64,000 nucleotides of DNA from Ceratopteris richardii (GCA_020310875.1 CM035439.1:134828753-134892752), one strand, 5' to 3'. Positions 10,330 through 22,362 are shown, counted from the first letter of the stretch. Numbers and translations are program-made. Notes: generated by a model not told the origin, from the letters alone.

Positions 10330-13300
10330 CTTCTGTCGTCCTCGACAGAACCTTGTTGTGAGGTCTATCGGATGTAATTCTGGAGTAGTTCCTGAGCAAA
10401 GGTGTGTTCTGATATTCGAATGCCTCGGGCCAAATCTGCCTCGAGTTTCTCCCAATCAATGTGCTGCGGTTCATCTGATGGTGGGAGTCAATAATGCATG
10501 GAATATACCATCTGTTCACAGGCAAATAATTGCAATAAGTGTGTAGGCCTGCTGATGAACACTTCTAAGTGATATTCCCAAAAACTGGTTGTGAACATCT
10601 CTTCGAAGGTCTGCTTATAGCACGCCGGTAAGTATTCAATTCTACAATGCCAGGCATAACACACCCGGAGCGATGGCATTGTACTCATATCATATGCAAG
10701 ATCTAGATTGCCATGCTTGAAACCCGGCGTGTTCACATGGGGTGCCTTGACACGACGGAAGACTTTGAAAACCATCTGCATCATGTCCAATATCTTGATA
10801 GTCATGTGTGCTGCTATATCGTCCATATGTTTTAAGCAAGGGAGCCAGTGACGAATTGTGGCCATCATGTATCTGACTATAGGTAGTCCTGTGGGTGGAG
10901 TGAAGTACGGAATCCTGGCATTTCTTGCTGTTTTGTACTTTAATAGCAAATGCCTTCTAGGATCGGCGACATGGCACTGGTCCCCAACATGGGTTGTACT
11001 TTAAGTGTAGAGGTGCCTTAACCCAAGTACTCATCATCTCTGGATAATTCTATAAGAGATCCTTGCGCCAATCTGGTTGATAGATTTCTCCTTGCTGCGC
11101 ATCTGTTGGCAAATCGTCAGGCTCAAACTGTGTAGCGTGAGAGGGCTTCTTGCCTGTTTCATTTTCTATGGCCAACTGATATTCTGCCATTGACATAAAA
11201 TAAGGTTTGTATTGTAATTCATGCCCAGATATGTATCTGCGCGGGGCCAAATGAGCGAAATAAGGAGACTGTAAAATTCTTTCTTCAATCATTGCCATGG
11301 CATGTAACTGTGCCTCTACCCTTGCTGAGTGGGTTGTTCCAAGTTCTTCTATCGTCTTCATCCATGCGGGAGTGGGAAGTTCGAAAGTCATCTGGCCTTC
11401 AGTCGTGACTCGTCCGCCTAGGATGGGTTGGGGTTCATATGCTTCTTCAAAAGTTTCTTCCACTGGAATAGTGACTGTTTCTTCCTCTGCTGGTAGTTGC
11501 GGTGGGGAGTCTGGCCTAGGGGGTGCTTCATATATTGCTATCTATGATTGAAGAGTTAATACCTGTGCCCGTAATGCATCGAGTTCCTCGATTATGTCAG
11601 GAGCTGGGTCCGCAGGAGCTGGTAGTCCTTGCTGTATTGGAGCTCTTAGCTGGTAGTCCTTGCTGTATTGTTCTCGTAAACGCTGGTTCTCCTCTTTTGC
11701 TGCTGCGAAGTGTCGTCTGAGTAAGCCCATGTTCCTGGTGAGCATTGCATTGCGAATAGTCTGTGCCCTTAACAAGTTATCGATATCTGTGACAACCTCT
11801 TTCGTCTTTTCTTGAGTTTCTAGTTCAAGTTTATGATATGCCTCTTGTAGCTCTTGGTAGCGGGTGTTCAGTGAGGCATTCTCGATGGTCATTGAATTGA
11901 GCTGCGACTGTAGATCATTCGTTGTCTTCTGCAGCTGCTGATAATTAGTTCCAAGAGATGTGAACTCATCTCTTACTTGAGTCATACATGTGAACATTTG
12001 TCGAAATGCAGTGTCTATAGTGGGTGATTATATTAGTGATGGAGTGAATGCAGTTGCGGTGTGTGTGGGTGTTGATGCAAAGGGTAAGGGAAATGGGGAT
12101 GGGAATGTGGATGCAGTGGTGAAAGTGGAAAAACTTGAGGTGCCTAAATATGGTGGTGCCATGAATGAAGTGAGTGGTGGTGCGGTGGGCAATGATATAT
12201 CCATGTCATTGGATGTGGTATCAAGTGCGGTGACTGTGAATAAGGGCGTGAGAGTGGGTGCATGCGTGGGTGTAAATATAGGATTTACAAAAGTTGAAGA
12301 ATAATTTACAGAGGGGTTCTCTTGTATTCCTTGGTGGAAAGGGGAGAGAGGAATGACGGTGGGTCGAGGGGGAGAGACTGGGGAGAAGGTTAATGGAGGT
12401 GGGAATGGGAAAAGGGGTCTTGAAGGTGTGGGGAAGGACGGGAAGGATGGGGGGGAAAATTGGACTGGATAGAAAGGTGGATGTCCGAGGAGGAAAACTA
12501 GGTTGGGTGGGTGCGGGAATTGTCGGGTGAATGGAAGTAAAGAAGGCTTCTGCTACAGCACTATCCAAAGATGTGGATGGTCTAGGAGAGATCGGATGTA
12601 CAGGGGAGATTGGCGATACGGGAGGTGAAAGAGGAGCAATTGGGGTGGCGGGTACTTCGGTCACAACGGTGGTATATACAGTAGTAGTGTGGGGCAGGGA
12701 ATTGATGAGGATAACTTCTTCTGCCAATGATCCTTCAGGGATGAGACGTGCTTCCCTAGCCTGTTCTGAAGATTGTGCTCCTGTCGGTACACGAATGTAT
12801 TCACCAGGTTTGGTTAGTAAGCGAACTCGGCGAGGGTCATACTACGGTAATGGTTTCCTCTGCAAATACCTTAAGGCTTCGGTGGATCCCACTGATTTAA
12901 CAAGTTCCCTGAAGCCTCTGATGTATAGTTCTTCGAAACCGCCTGAGACAAGTTCTTGTTCTATAAGTGCTTGGCTCTCTTCCTCTGTTAACTTCTTACG
13001 TGCCCAAACTTTTTCCATAGTGCGATATAACTTTTTGATGGCCAAGGTGTATGCCGTTGCTTCAAATGTTTCGTCTTCGTGCGTGCTGGTGTCACCTTGG
13101 GTGTCGGTTTACTGTCCTTGTTCATCTATCTGTACATTTTCTTGGGATTCATGAGTGCCTTGGCTGGCTTCATCATCTCCGTCATCTTCATCGGTTTCTG
13201 TTCTTTCTTCCTCGGAACTAGACACTACTTGTCCTTGTGGTTGATCCGGGGGAGTGGTTGGGTAGCTTGGACGTTCATATTCTTGAGAAAAGAGTTGTCC

Positions 13301-14626
13301 TTCTGAAAATTGAAACTCACTTGAAAACACATCTTGCATCTCGAAATCGAATGTTGTGTCCGTCGGTTCTGCTTCCAAGTTGGGTATCAAAAAAGAAAAA
13401 GCTTCTGCACCAATAGTGGTGGGAACTTCTTCTGCAATGGTTGTAGGTTCTTGAACTGATGTTGCCTGTGAGGTAACTGCACTGGTAGTGCCTTCTATAA
13501 TGATAGGTCGAGATAATCGTATGCGAATAGGTTGTACAATTGCAAGGGCTTCAGTAGGAGACTGTTCTGGAGAGGGTTGCGGTGACGGTGATTCGAGGAC
13601 CTGGAGGCAGGGGATAGTTCCTCTCATGCACTTTCCTGCTCGTCCTTTGCTAGCCTTACTAGCTTTCTTTGTTGTTCCTTTGAATGCTTTCAGCTCCTTG
13701 CTTGTCATTGCATGCTTGATAGGTAAATCGTATGCCAAACACAAATATACGATGCGCGTGAGAGCGCAACATCCATTGATTACCTTCTTTCTTTCCCATC
13801 TATGTTGTGCTAAGTACAACTGATCAATTATCCAGCTTGCTAGGTCTACCGTTTGAGGTCCAGTACATGCTAAATATAAACCAGACCAGATACGTTTGTG
13901 GGGCATAGTGAATCGGTCCTAAGCGGGGAAAGTGAAATGCTGCATGCATATCCTTAATGGCTTAGAGAGCTCAGGTGTGATCATAGAAATATCTTCCCAT
14001 TTAGTAACATCCCCAAGTTTCATAGGCTCTGGAATTAGCCTTTCTCGTTCTGTCGGCGTATGCGTTCCATGTATCTTAATAGCAGCTCTAATCAAATCTT
14101 TAGACAGATAAAACTTCTTATATGGCACATCATTTACCAAGGACGGCAAAATGAATGTGCCTGGTAGGTCCTTGTTTTTCGAAGCTGTTAAAGTTGTTAC
14201 CAAGTAATGACATCTGTAGAAATCTGGTTTAGGCAAAGGATCACTGAAATATTCTGTGAAGCCTGCTCTTGCCCAAACATGCGTTAAGTCTTTTGTGGTC
14301 TATAGTCCTTCGAATTCTCTTGAGAGAAATTGGTACTTGGCCCAAGTACGGTGATCAAACGCCAAATTGGCCTCGAAAATGAAATCTGCATCCGCTAACG
14401 GTCCTGCTAGACCTTGAAACCAATGAGATTTGCGATGAATCTTCTCAGTATATCCCCTAGGAGGATCGTCAATCGGCATAGGTCCTGGAAATCCTTGGAA
14501 TTCTGGTGGTTGAGCCGTAGGATGTGGTTCCGCGAGTAGTTCTCCAATATTGGCCATGGGTATACTGGGGCCAGCTTCATCTGGTCCTTCTGCCTGCATG
14601 CTGAATGATGCGGGTGTGTAGCAGAT
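10330..14626 (-). pseudogene. Third ORF with coiled coil (A3)
   Basis: Long coding trace of about 1,400 codons between pol and the 3' LTR, unrelated to gag or pol. N-terminal part (about 13109-14600): PMPIDDPPRGYTEK, HWFQGLAGPLADADF, KPDFYRCHYLVTTL, KKFYLSKDLIRAAIKIHG, then IWSGLYLACTGPQ. Middle: Lys/Ala-rich then acidic and Ser/Thr/Pro-rich segments (12221-13600). Next is a heptad-like coiled coil (11542-11997, TNYQQLQKTTNDLQSQLN). The C-terminal domain (10380-11463) carries LQYKPYF, IYQPDWRKDLL, YMMATI.HWLPCL, KILDMMQ, QTFEEMFTTSFWEYH and HLLQLFACEQ. The last block recurs in A4 and C. No membrane helix or enzyme motif is obvious. It might act in particles, nuclear import or chromatin targeting, but the function is unknown. 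It is a fossil with several breaks. Confidence 0.7.
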
Positions 14627-14646
14627 CTGCTACAAAAGATTAACAC
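14627..14646 (-). promoter_or_regulatory. Splice-acceptor-like tract before third ORF (A3)
   Basis: The minus strand reads TTAATCTTTTGTAGCAG just upstream of the first methionine of the third ORF. A pyrimidine-rich tract ending in CAG at this place is also seen in A4, C and B. It suggests, but does not prove, a spliced mRNA for the third ORF. Confidence 0.45.
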
Positions 14647-14959
14647 ATTAGTGCGGAAATTAATCATGATCCCATTAAAGTGAGACCGCAATCCCTTTCA
14701 ATAACCGATGTGTAACCCGTGTAGCCGAGTGTTGTGAGGTGGTTTATGGAATGATTTATTGCAAAACTAATGCAGGTCTCTAGACACCTACATGCTTGAG
14801 ATGATGCATACATTGCTTGATGAGATTGTTATTACAGGTGATGTTGGGTTACAGTGTGTGGATTTGTACAAGGTTCAGTCGTGAATGAGTTATTACAAGG
14901 TTGTAGATTAGTCGGGGTGGGGGTGATGTTAGATAAGGGGGTCGGAAAAGACGGCTGGA
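14647..14959 (-). other. Spacer between pol tail and third ORF (A3)
   Basis: About 310 bp with no convincing coding trace, G/T-rich on the plus strand. It corresponds in position to 28200-28508 in C and 51884-52180 near 52 kb. Its constant place between the two ORFs fits an intergenic or intronic spacer. Confidence 0.45.
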
Positions 14960-15940
14960 TACGTTTCGATATCCATTTCCTAAGAGTTTCTGAGTGGGTG
15001 ATAGGTTTTTGCTGAGGGACAAAAGGTGATGTCGGATGTGGTGGTTTCGAGGGGTGAAGAGATTTCTGAGGGGTATATATTACATGGCTTGAGGGTTGAG
15101 CTATAATACACTATTTGGGTACCCAAATTTGCGTGGGTGTGGGTTGATTCATAAGGTACTTCTTGGCGATCCAAATCTATCGACTGTTCGTACTTGTAGA
15201 AGAAGGTCAAGGAGACTTTGTATACTGCTTCTGATTCCGCCTTAACTTCATCTTATCCTTGTGTGCATTGCTGCAAACTGTCGGTGGTTCCTGTCCTTTC
15301 TGCACCCATATTTCTCGCGTGCCTCTTGCTTTGTGATACTGATACTGCTGCTTTCTTCCTTGTGTCATCTGATATGGTGGTTGGTCTAGGTTCCTCTATT
15401 GTGGATGACTCCTTTGTGGTTGAGGTTGAGAGGTCGGATGGACGCTTTGCTTTGGAAAAGAAGGGAGGTCCAACACTTGCGAAACGTGCCCATTAGGAAG
15501 TGCTCCGTTTTGTACTATTAATCTGGGCCAGTCCGTAATAAGTGTGGAAGGATGGGCACTGCAGGGTGTTTTTCTCATGTGGTTGCTGATGCTGTCCACC
15601 TGACCTGCAATCGTCCCCATTTGTCTGCTGATGTAACCCACCTGACCTCTGATTGTGTCCATTTGACGAAGCGGTTGGGAGGTTGCCCCTTCTAGTTTGC
15701 AAGAAGCCCAAGGAAAAATCTCCTGACATCCTTTTGATTGACAATTGTCCATTGCCAAGCCCGCATGGGTTGGTGTAGACGTAATGTGACTCATCTGACC
15801 AAAGATCTTCCGGTCTTCCTTCGCATGCTGTTCATATGGTCTAGGGTTACATAACTCACTCGGAGGGTTTTTAGGGAAGTCAAGCGGTATCACTCGCTTT
15901 TGATCTAAGGTTCCAATCTGTAAGGAGCCTTGTCTAAGAT
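14960..15940 (-). pseudogene. Post-protease tail with IWVPK motif (A3)
   Basis: C-terminal extension of the pol reading. It begins ELNLRQGSLQIGTL directly after the second protease-like domain and includes a short repeat-like segment (RQMDTIRGQVGYISRQMG, about 15560-15670). It contains QIWVPK encoded on minus at 15114-15131. The same IW(V/I)PK signature is repeated several times in the corresponding tails at 28509-29200 and 52186-52560. Function unknown. The tail is rich in Ser, Pro and basic residues and looks largely disordered. Confidence 0.6.
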
Positions 15941-16483
15941 TTAGTTCCATTGAGTGATCGGATAGCCAAGGATTAGGGGTTCTATCAGGTCCTCATCATG
16001 GCACACTAGTAGCTTCGTTGTCATGGTCACTTCATTTATGAGGATAGGAAGGTCCACCTCACCCATGCAAGGGGTTTCCATGCCTCCTAGCCCTATGAGG
16101 TATGCCTCAATTGGCCGCATTTCTATTCCTGAGTCCTTATAGTGGGACCATCTAATCGCACTAGTTGCAGCACCTGAATCAATTAAAGCCCTGAGCTCTA
16201 TGCAAGGGTTGCCGTGCTCTAGCCTGACTGTAATGAATGGTCTTCTGTCTACTATGCTAGGATAAGTACTTGACTTTGCTTGACACATGGCCATGGGGTA
16301 TCTGGGTGTCGTTTCCAGATGATTATAATGTTCTCTCCCTAGTCCTTGTCTTCTTAGCTTCATGCACTTAATGCGTTGTATAGCTTCTGCCTGAGCTTCA
16401 GTGCATATTCTATTTTCTTCCTCCTTACGCTTCTTTGCCAACGTGAGTCGTCTAAGCATCTCCTCAGTAAGAGGTTATTGATA
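15941..16483 (-). pseudogene. Second retropepsin-like domain after integrase (A3)
   Basis: Follows the integrase C-terminus through a charged helical linker (LAKKRKEEENRICTEAQAEA). The domain reads RRPFITVRLEHG, then ALIDSGAATSAI with the catalytic-type Asp-Ser-Gly at 16172-16180, then AYLIGLGGMETPCMGEVDLP, then LLVCHDEDLIEPLILGYP. A D-S/T-G motif and a later hydrophobic-hydrophobic-Gly motif are hallmarks of retroviral-type aspartic proteases. A3 also has an ordinary protease before RT (DSG at 37161-37169), so this is an additional copy of the fold. Whether it cleaved anything is inference. It could be a non-catalytic relative. Confidence 0.7.
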
Positions 16484-17207
16484 TAGCCTGACTCAACAGC
16501 CACTAATGTAATTAGGCATTATGTCTCCTTCTAGGGTGGCTAATTGTACTGCTCCACTTCTCGAGAGTCTATTAATGATCATAGGTCCATAACCTTGCTT
16601 TTCTCATTTCAGTGCGTGTTGTTTCAGCGTATACACTAGGACTAAATCTCCTTCTTTTAAGCCTTTATCTTTCACATGCGCATCAAAATATGCTTTTTGT
16701 TGCTTCTTTGCTGCATATATTCCTGCGGCTGCTTTCAGCCTGGTTTCTCCTAATCGTTCCAAATCCATTATTCTTGATGATAATTCATGGCCGGTCCACT
16801 GATGTTCTTGTGCAACCTTAAGGGTCGGTATCAAGAAGTCCAAAGGAAGCACACCATTCTGACCAAAAACCATCTGAAAGGGAGTTGCATTGAGTACGGT
16901 CTTGTAGGCCACTCGATCTGCCCAAACAACGTGGTGTAACTGTTTGTCCCAATCTGAACGTTTGTTGTTCACAAGTTTCGTTAGTACGTTACAAAGGATC
17001 TTGTTAGTGCTTTCAGCCTGAGCATGGGCCTGAGGATGATATGGTGCAGATTTCTTGTGAATCACCATAAAATCCTGTAACAAATATTCAATGACTTGGT
17101 TTAGAAAATGAGTTCCTCGATCGCTTACTAACTCTATAGGCAATCCATATCTTATAAAGACATTTTCAAATAAGAATTTTGCAGTCGTGTGTGCATTATT
17201 CTTTTTC
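16484..17207 (-). pseudogene. pol: Integrase, C-terminal side of insertion B (A3)
   Basis: Carries the integrase core end and C-terminal domain: KFLFENVFIRYGLPIELVSD, GTHFLNQVIEYLL, HAQAESTNKILCN with the Glu region, VFGQNGVLPLDFLIPTLKVA and GDLVLVYTLKQHA. The rest of the same integrase lies at 33717-34600, on the other side of element B, which inserted here with a GTGG duplication. Confidence 0.85.
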
Positions 17208-17211
17208 GTGG

Positions 17212-18123
17212 TGTTAGTCGGCCGCCGGAGTGGGACAAATGTAATGACTGCCGGATGTAACGGAGTTTTCGAAATACGCGCGAAAAGTTGGTACGCGCAT
17301 CTTGTAAATTCTATATAAAGCAATGTAAGGAGAATGGTCAGAGAGATGTCTTTTCTGGAATTGCCAGATTGTTCGCCTAATTATTTGTCATAGTATTGTT
17401 TACACTGTTGTGAAGTTCTGAGTATTGTTAGTGTTGAGCTCTTCATCGTCTGTTTATACTGAAGTTCACCGTAACGGGTAGTTGAATGAGGGATTGTGTG
17501 TTTGACTATTGTTATCGTATCATATTGTCGTGTGTTTTTCAGTTGTTAAAGTATCCTGAGTCAGTCTGAGTAGTTATATTACTGCGTGAGTTGATTAGAC
17601 AGCTTGATGCACTGTTGAGTATGTTCTGTTTATTTCACTGAACTTAGTTCATTCAGTGACGAGGACGAACTATTGCTTTCGGTAAATGTAAACTTTTAGT
17701 TGAGACCACTGGAAAATGTTGTGACGAGTGAATCTGTCTGCTATCGTATTCACTCTGGTTGATCTATTACATACTAACGAATCTGTAAAATGGACTACTG
17801 CTCTGTTCCAATAGCAGGTTAGTCTGGAGAAGTTCGGTACGCAGGAGTATAGAAACCAAATATTGTCTAATTACTGCCAGTAACTGAGCTAAGACGCGCA
17901 TTCGTGTTTTTAATGTTGTGACTAAGAATTGGGAAAAGAGTACAGGGCCTCTGTATAACAGACCCCTACCACTCCCAAGAACCCACATTAGTCTGGTAAC
18001 GCCTTTCGGTAATGATACTGAGAGTTTAACACAGTTCACGGTGAATCACTATTTTACGTTTATATTTGTTCGGTAACGATTTCGGCTAGTCAGTAACACA
18101 GCTTCACTATTTTACACTTAACA
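17212..18123 (+). repeat. Family B 5' LTR
   Basis: 912 bp from TGTTAGTCGGCCGCCGG to ACACTTAACA, with TG...CA ends. It is followed by the PBS at 18126 and preceded by the GTGG target copy. A TATATAAA box lies at 17312-17319. It pairs with 32803-33712, and related but distinct LTRs are at 39187-41275 and 59906-60814. Confidence 0.92.
17312..17319 (+). promoter_or_regulatory. TATA box of family B LTR
   Basis: TATATAAA followed by GCAATG, 100 bp into the LTR. It is conserved at 32903-32910 in the 3' LTR and as TTTATATAAAGCAATG in the B' LTRs. This is the likely core promoter of the element. Confidence 0.65.
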
Positions 18124-18125
18124 CT

Positions 18126-18143
18126 TGGCGACGTCTGTGGGAA
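18126..18143 (+). promoter_or_regulatory. Primer-binding site of family B
   Basis: TGGCGACGTCTGTGGGAA starts two bases after the LTR. The related B'' fragment has TGGCGCCGTCTGTGGGAA on minus at 59887-59904. The TGGCGCC start fits a tRNA ending GGCGCCA. I leave the tRNA identity open. It differs from the tRNA-Asp site of family A. Confidence 0.75.
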
Positions 18144-18278
18144 GGTGGCATCAAGATTGCCAGTCGTTTGTTAGAATCACACATCCAGATTATCATTCGA
18201 TTGGAAGTAGCAACAGAACCAGATTGTTGCAAACTGTTCCGTTAGTAATACTACGCGATTAGTACAAAAAAATGATAC

Positions 18279-19929
18279 ATGCCGGTTACTCGATCTGGTG
18301 AAACGTATCCCAAGAACCATCAGTCTGGAGTACTTAATGTACTAAAGATAACTCTAGAAGGTAAAAGTACAACTAGGTTTGGCCCAGTTGTCAAGAAAGT
18401 TAAGAACGTTAGAACTGATTCCGATCATATTCCGGTAGAACGTGTTACGTCTCTAGTACATTCCGGTACTATTTCGGCACAGTCTGTCGAAGATATAGTA
18501 AGTCTAGAACCTACCAAGATGCAGTTAGAAACTAGTTTAACAATCTTGGAAAAAGATTCAGATTTATTTATGATTAGAAACGCTCTAGTCAAAGAAATCG
18601 GCGAAGGCGAAAAAACACCGTATTCGGAAATAATTTCGGTGCCTTCCGGTGATATTTTGGTAAGAGAATCACACTTTTTCAGTGACGGTGTAGCATTTTC
18701 TGCTGAATCTTCAGCCCAACCACCGCGCTTGGAAGCGAGTTCCCATACACTGGACATCAAGAAGGAAGGAAAGTTGTTTGAAACAAAGATTTGAAGCATA
18801 TTAAGCAAGATCATTGCACCGGAAAGTACGCCATCCGACGATACAGATTCTAGTAGTTCAGATATTCAGCCCCGAGATACAGAAGGAAGGTATAATACAC
18901 TCACGATGAACGAACAACAACAACAACAACAGTTATGTCCACCCAGGCCGACTCCTACAGGAGTGACGTACACGAAGTTTGGTGGATTCCCAAGAGATGA
19001 TCCGGATGCTGACGTACGCACTTTCGAGATAAGCTATGCAGTTCTCAACCATCCACCGGATGAGGCCTACAAGGCCATTGTCTTCCAATCTACACTTGTC
19101 AATGAAGCAGCCAGATGGCTTAGAGAATATGATATTAATCACTTCGGCACCTATGAAGCAGTACGAGATGCTTTTCTGCAGCGATTCAGGCTAAAAAAGA
19201 ATCTAGCCAAAATTTTTGACTATCTGTAGAACAACAGACAGAAGGCAAATCAAACCGTACAGGAGTATGCTACTCTCTTCATAACACACTTAAGGCAGCT
19301 ACCACCGGCCCATGCTAACTTACCAGATGATGTTATCACTCAGTGGTTCATCAATGGCTTGACTCCACAACTTAAGCAGATCATGATCATAAGATGTGTC
19401 GGAGCTATGACACTCGATGCAGTCATTGCAATGACTCTGCAACTGGAAAACAAAGTCGGTGGATTTACAGAAGATTTGGAGTGGGTAAAAACAAACAAAA
19501 ATGTTGCCGAAGATATGACCAGACAAGTATACTGCATCACATGCAAAAATTTAGGACATACTAGTGCCAATTGTGCACTTAATCAGACATTCTGCGCTAT
19601 CTGCAACACTGCCGGACACACCACCGAAAACTGCGCATACAACGCTAGAGTACAGGGAACAGCGGCTGTCAATGCAATTATCCAGGAACAAGGGCAGCCA
19701 GCCAACCACTATGTGCCTCCACAAATGAGAAACAACCAGCAACTAGGATATCGAAATTATCGAGGACAGAGGAATAACAACTATAATGCAAACCGCTGGC
19801 AGAACGGACCACCACCGAAAAATCCCAATTTACCACCACCACGCTGCCATTTTTGTGGCGAATTTGGACATATTAGGAGATTTTGCAAGGATGCAGCTGA
19901 GTATGATCAAAGGAAGAAGGAACGTCAAA
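18279..19929 (+). pseudogene. gag: Gag (family B)
   Basis: Starts MPVTRSGETYPKN, 155 bp after the LTR. A Thr/Ser-rich N-terminal region is followed by a Gln run and a gag domain (VTYTKFGGFPRDDPDADVRT, ARWLREYDINHFG). Three zinc knuckles come next: CITCKNLGHTSANC, CAICNTAGHTTENC and CHFCGEFGHIRRFC. These have the canonical Cys-X2-Cys-X4-His-X4-Cys spacing, unlike family A. An Asn/Gln/Arg-rich stretch lies between the second and third knuckles. The gag reading runs directly into RT sequence. It is a fossil with a few breaks. Confidence 0.85.
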
Positions 19930-22214
19930 ATCCAATATCCCTTTCCAATCCCCTTTTTGGATACCATGCTTGATAGAGTAGCAGGCCACGAGATTTATTC
20001 ATTCCTAGATGGATACAGTGGCTACAACCAAGTGCGAATGGCCGAAGAAGATATACCAAAAACTGCATTTATTACCAACTGTGGTGTCTTTGCTTGTACG
20101 GTAATGTGGTTTGGATTAAGAAACGCACCAAGCACATTTCAAAGATGTATGCAGGAGATATTTTCTCCTTATCTCACTTCCTTTATGCAAGTATATCTCG
20201 ACGATTTTTCAATTTTCGATAAGATGATAGCACACATGTTCCATTTACGGTGCTGCTTTCAGAAATGCAGAGAGTATAGACTCTACTTGAACCCAAACAA
20301 ATCTGTGTTTGCGGTTTCATGTGGCAAGTTACTTGGCCACATCGTATCTGCACAAGGTATCCAAGTAGATCCAGATAAAATTTCGGCAGTACTAGAAACT
20401 CCGATGCCCACTACACCGAAAGAAGTCATGCGTTTTATGGGCCAAGTACGGTGGCATGGACGACACTTACGGTGGCTTGCTCATCTGGCTATACCACTAA
20501 ACAAGCTAATCTCCAAGACTCCTCGACAATTTGAATGGACCCAGGAATGCCAGATAGCATTTGATCGTTTAAAACATTTATTAACACAAGCTCCTATCTT
20601 ACAACCACCGGACTCGGATCACCCATTTCATGTATTTGTTGATGCTTCAGATATAGCAATAGGAAGTGTGTTGATGCAACAAATTGATAAATGGTTCAGA
20701 CCAGTGTATTATGCAAGTCGAAGATTAGCTCCTGCTGAGAAGAATTACTTTGTAACAGAAAGAGAATGTCTTGGGCCAGTATATTTTGTCAAGAAATTCA
20801 GACATTACTTGCTAGGCCGTAAATTCACATTTCATGTAGATCATGCTGCACTTGTCTATCTAGTTCGGCAACAGCATCTAGGTGGTCGATTAGCGCGATG
20901 GGTCTTACTTTTACAGGAATTCGACTACGAAGTCATTCACCGGCCAGACAGTTCACATGCCTTAGTAGATTTCTTATCCCGCTTAGATTCCGGTGAAGCT
21001 CCGGTGGGCATAGATGACACGACACCCGCGATTTATGTGTCAGAACCAATTAATGAAGATTCTACAGATCCACCTATCCCATTTTCATATTATGATCAGA
21101 TCTTGACCTTTCTCACTGATGGTTGCCTTCCATCTCAGACTTCTAGGGCAGTACGAAGGAAAATTGCAGTCTTTAGCCGGCGATTTTGGTTAATTGCTGG
21201 AGAATTATATTATGTAGATCACACCGGAATCCTACTTCGCTGTATTCCACCGCATGAAGTTAATTCAGTCATTACTTTGGCTCACTCAATTCCTTCCGGT
21301 GGCCATTTTGCAGCAGATTTAACTCACCAAAAAATTCTGCAGAGTGGTCTCTCGTGGCCAACGATGTATAGAGATATATCACAGTTTGTCAAACAATGTG
21401 ATACTTGCCAAAGATCTGGCCAGCCGTTGCAACGACATCTCTTTCCTCTGCAACCCATCTTACCATTGGAACCTTTCCAAAAGTGGGGTCTAGATTTTAT
21501 CGGTCCGATTACACCTCCAACAGTCTTCAGTAACAACCGTTACATACTGACCTGTACAGATTATGCAACCAGATGGGCAGAAGCCTGGGCTTTACGATCT
21601 GCTACAGCCATTATGGTAGCAAAGTGTCTGCTAACCGATGTCTTTCCACGTTTTGGCTTACCATTGGAAATTGTCTCAAATCAAGGCACTCATTTTGTAA
21701 ACAATTTAATGAAGGCACTCACACAGTCGTTCTAGGTCACACATAAATTTAGTTCTCCTTATTATCCTCGTGCTAATGGTTTGGCCGAAAGTACAAACAA
21801 ATCTCTGGTGAATATCCTTCGCAAATTGATCATGGAAGCACCGGAAAGATGGGATCAACTGCTACCTGCAATATTATGGGCATATCGGACTACATACAAG
21901 TTAACAACAGGATTGACACCTTTCAAATTAGCTTATGGATTAGAAGCAATAGCACCAATGGAGATAGTCATACCAAGTTTACGCGTAGCAATCACTCAGA
22001 AACTTCTACTGGAAGACTCACTATCATTTAGGTTGGACACACTCAGAGAGTTAGACGAGCACCGATGGCTCTGTTTTTTAACCATGCACGAAGTCCAACT
22101 AAGATAGGCAAGGACGCACGATCGAAACCTGAAGACTCCAGTATTTTCGGTGGGTCAGCTTGTACTTTTCTATAATGCAAAGTCAAATAGATCCGCAGGT
22201 AAATTCAAATTACG
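19930..22214 (+). pseudogene. pol: Pol: RT, RNase H, integrase (family B)
   Basis: RT palm sequence includes HEIYSFLDGYSGYNQVRMA, WFGLRNAPSTFQRCM and the catalytic YLDD at 20194-20205. RNase H follows (FHVFVDASDIAIGSVL, FVTERECLGPVYFVKKFRH, SHALVDFLSRL, about 20620-21000). Integrase follows with its zinc region (HSIPSGGHFAADLTHQK, CDTCQRS), core start KWGLDFIGPITPP, second Asp region VSNQGTHFVNN and Glu region GLAESTNKSLVN. B sequence stops at 22214 where composite C begins and resumes at 30163. It is broken, with several breaks. Confidence 0.88.
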
Positions 22215-22314
22215 TTGTGTTGAGGGAGAATCAAGTAAAAGAAAGAAAAGAAGAAGACAACGAAAGAAGCAGCTTCACTAAAAAGAAATATCTGAAGATA
22301 TATCTCTGCAAGAA

Positions 22315-22362
22315 GCCCCGCAGGGGCGCAACACCCATCTCTCTACAGAGCCCCGCAGGGGC
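22315..22362. repeat. Repeated GC hairpin GCCCCGCAGGGGC
   Basis: GCCCCGCAGGGGC occurs at 22315-22327 and 22350-22362, each a 5-bp GC stem with a GCA loop followed by GCAA. A third small hairpin (CACCCC AAA AGGGTG style) lies near 22385. The segment is present only in the left arm of the large palindrome. Confidence 0.6.

Noticed and set aside
12531-13154. 207-codon plus-strand frame
   Set aside because: It is antisense to the third ORF of A3, whose minus-strand reading has conserved blocks in other copies.
10330-14626. Third ORF as a viral envelope gene
   Set aside because: No signal peptide, transmembrane segment or cysteine-rich ectodomain pattern could be seen. The coiled coil alone is not enough.
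21781-22214. Chromodomain at the integrase C-terminus
   Set aside because: Neither this region nor 30163-30303 shows the aromatic-rich chromodomain pattern. Only a GPY-type motif is seen.
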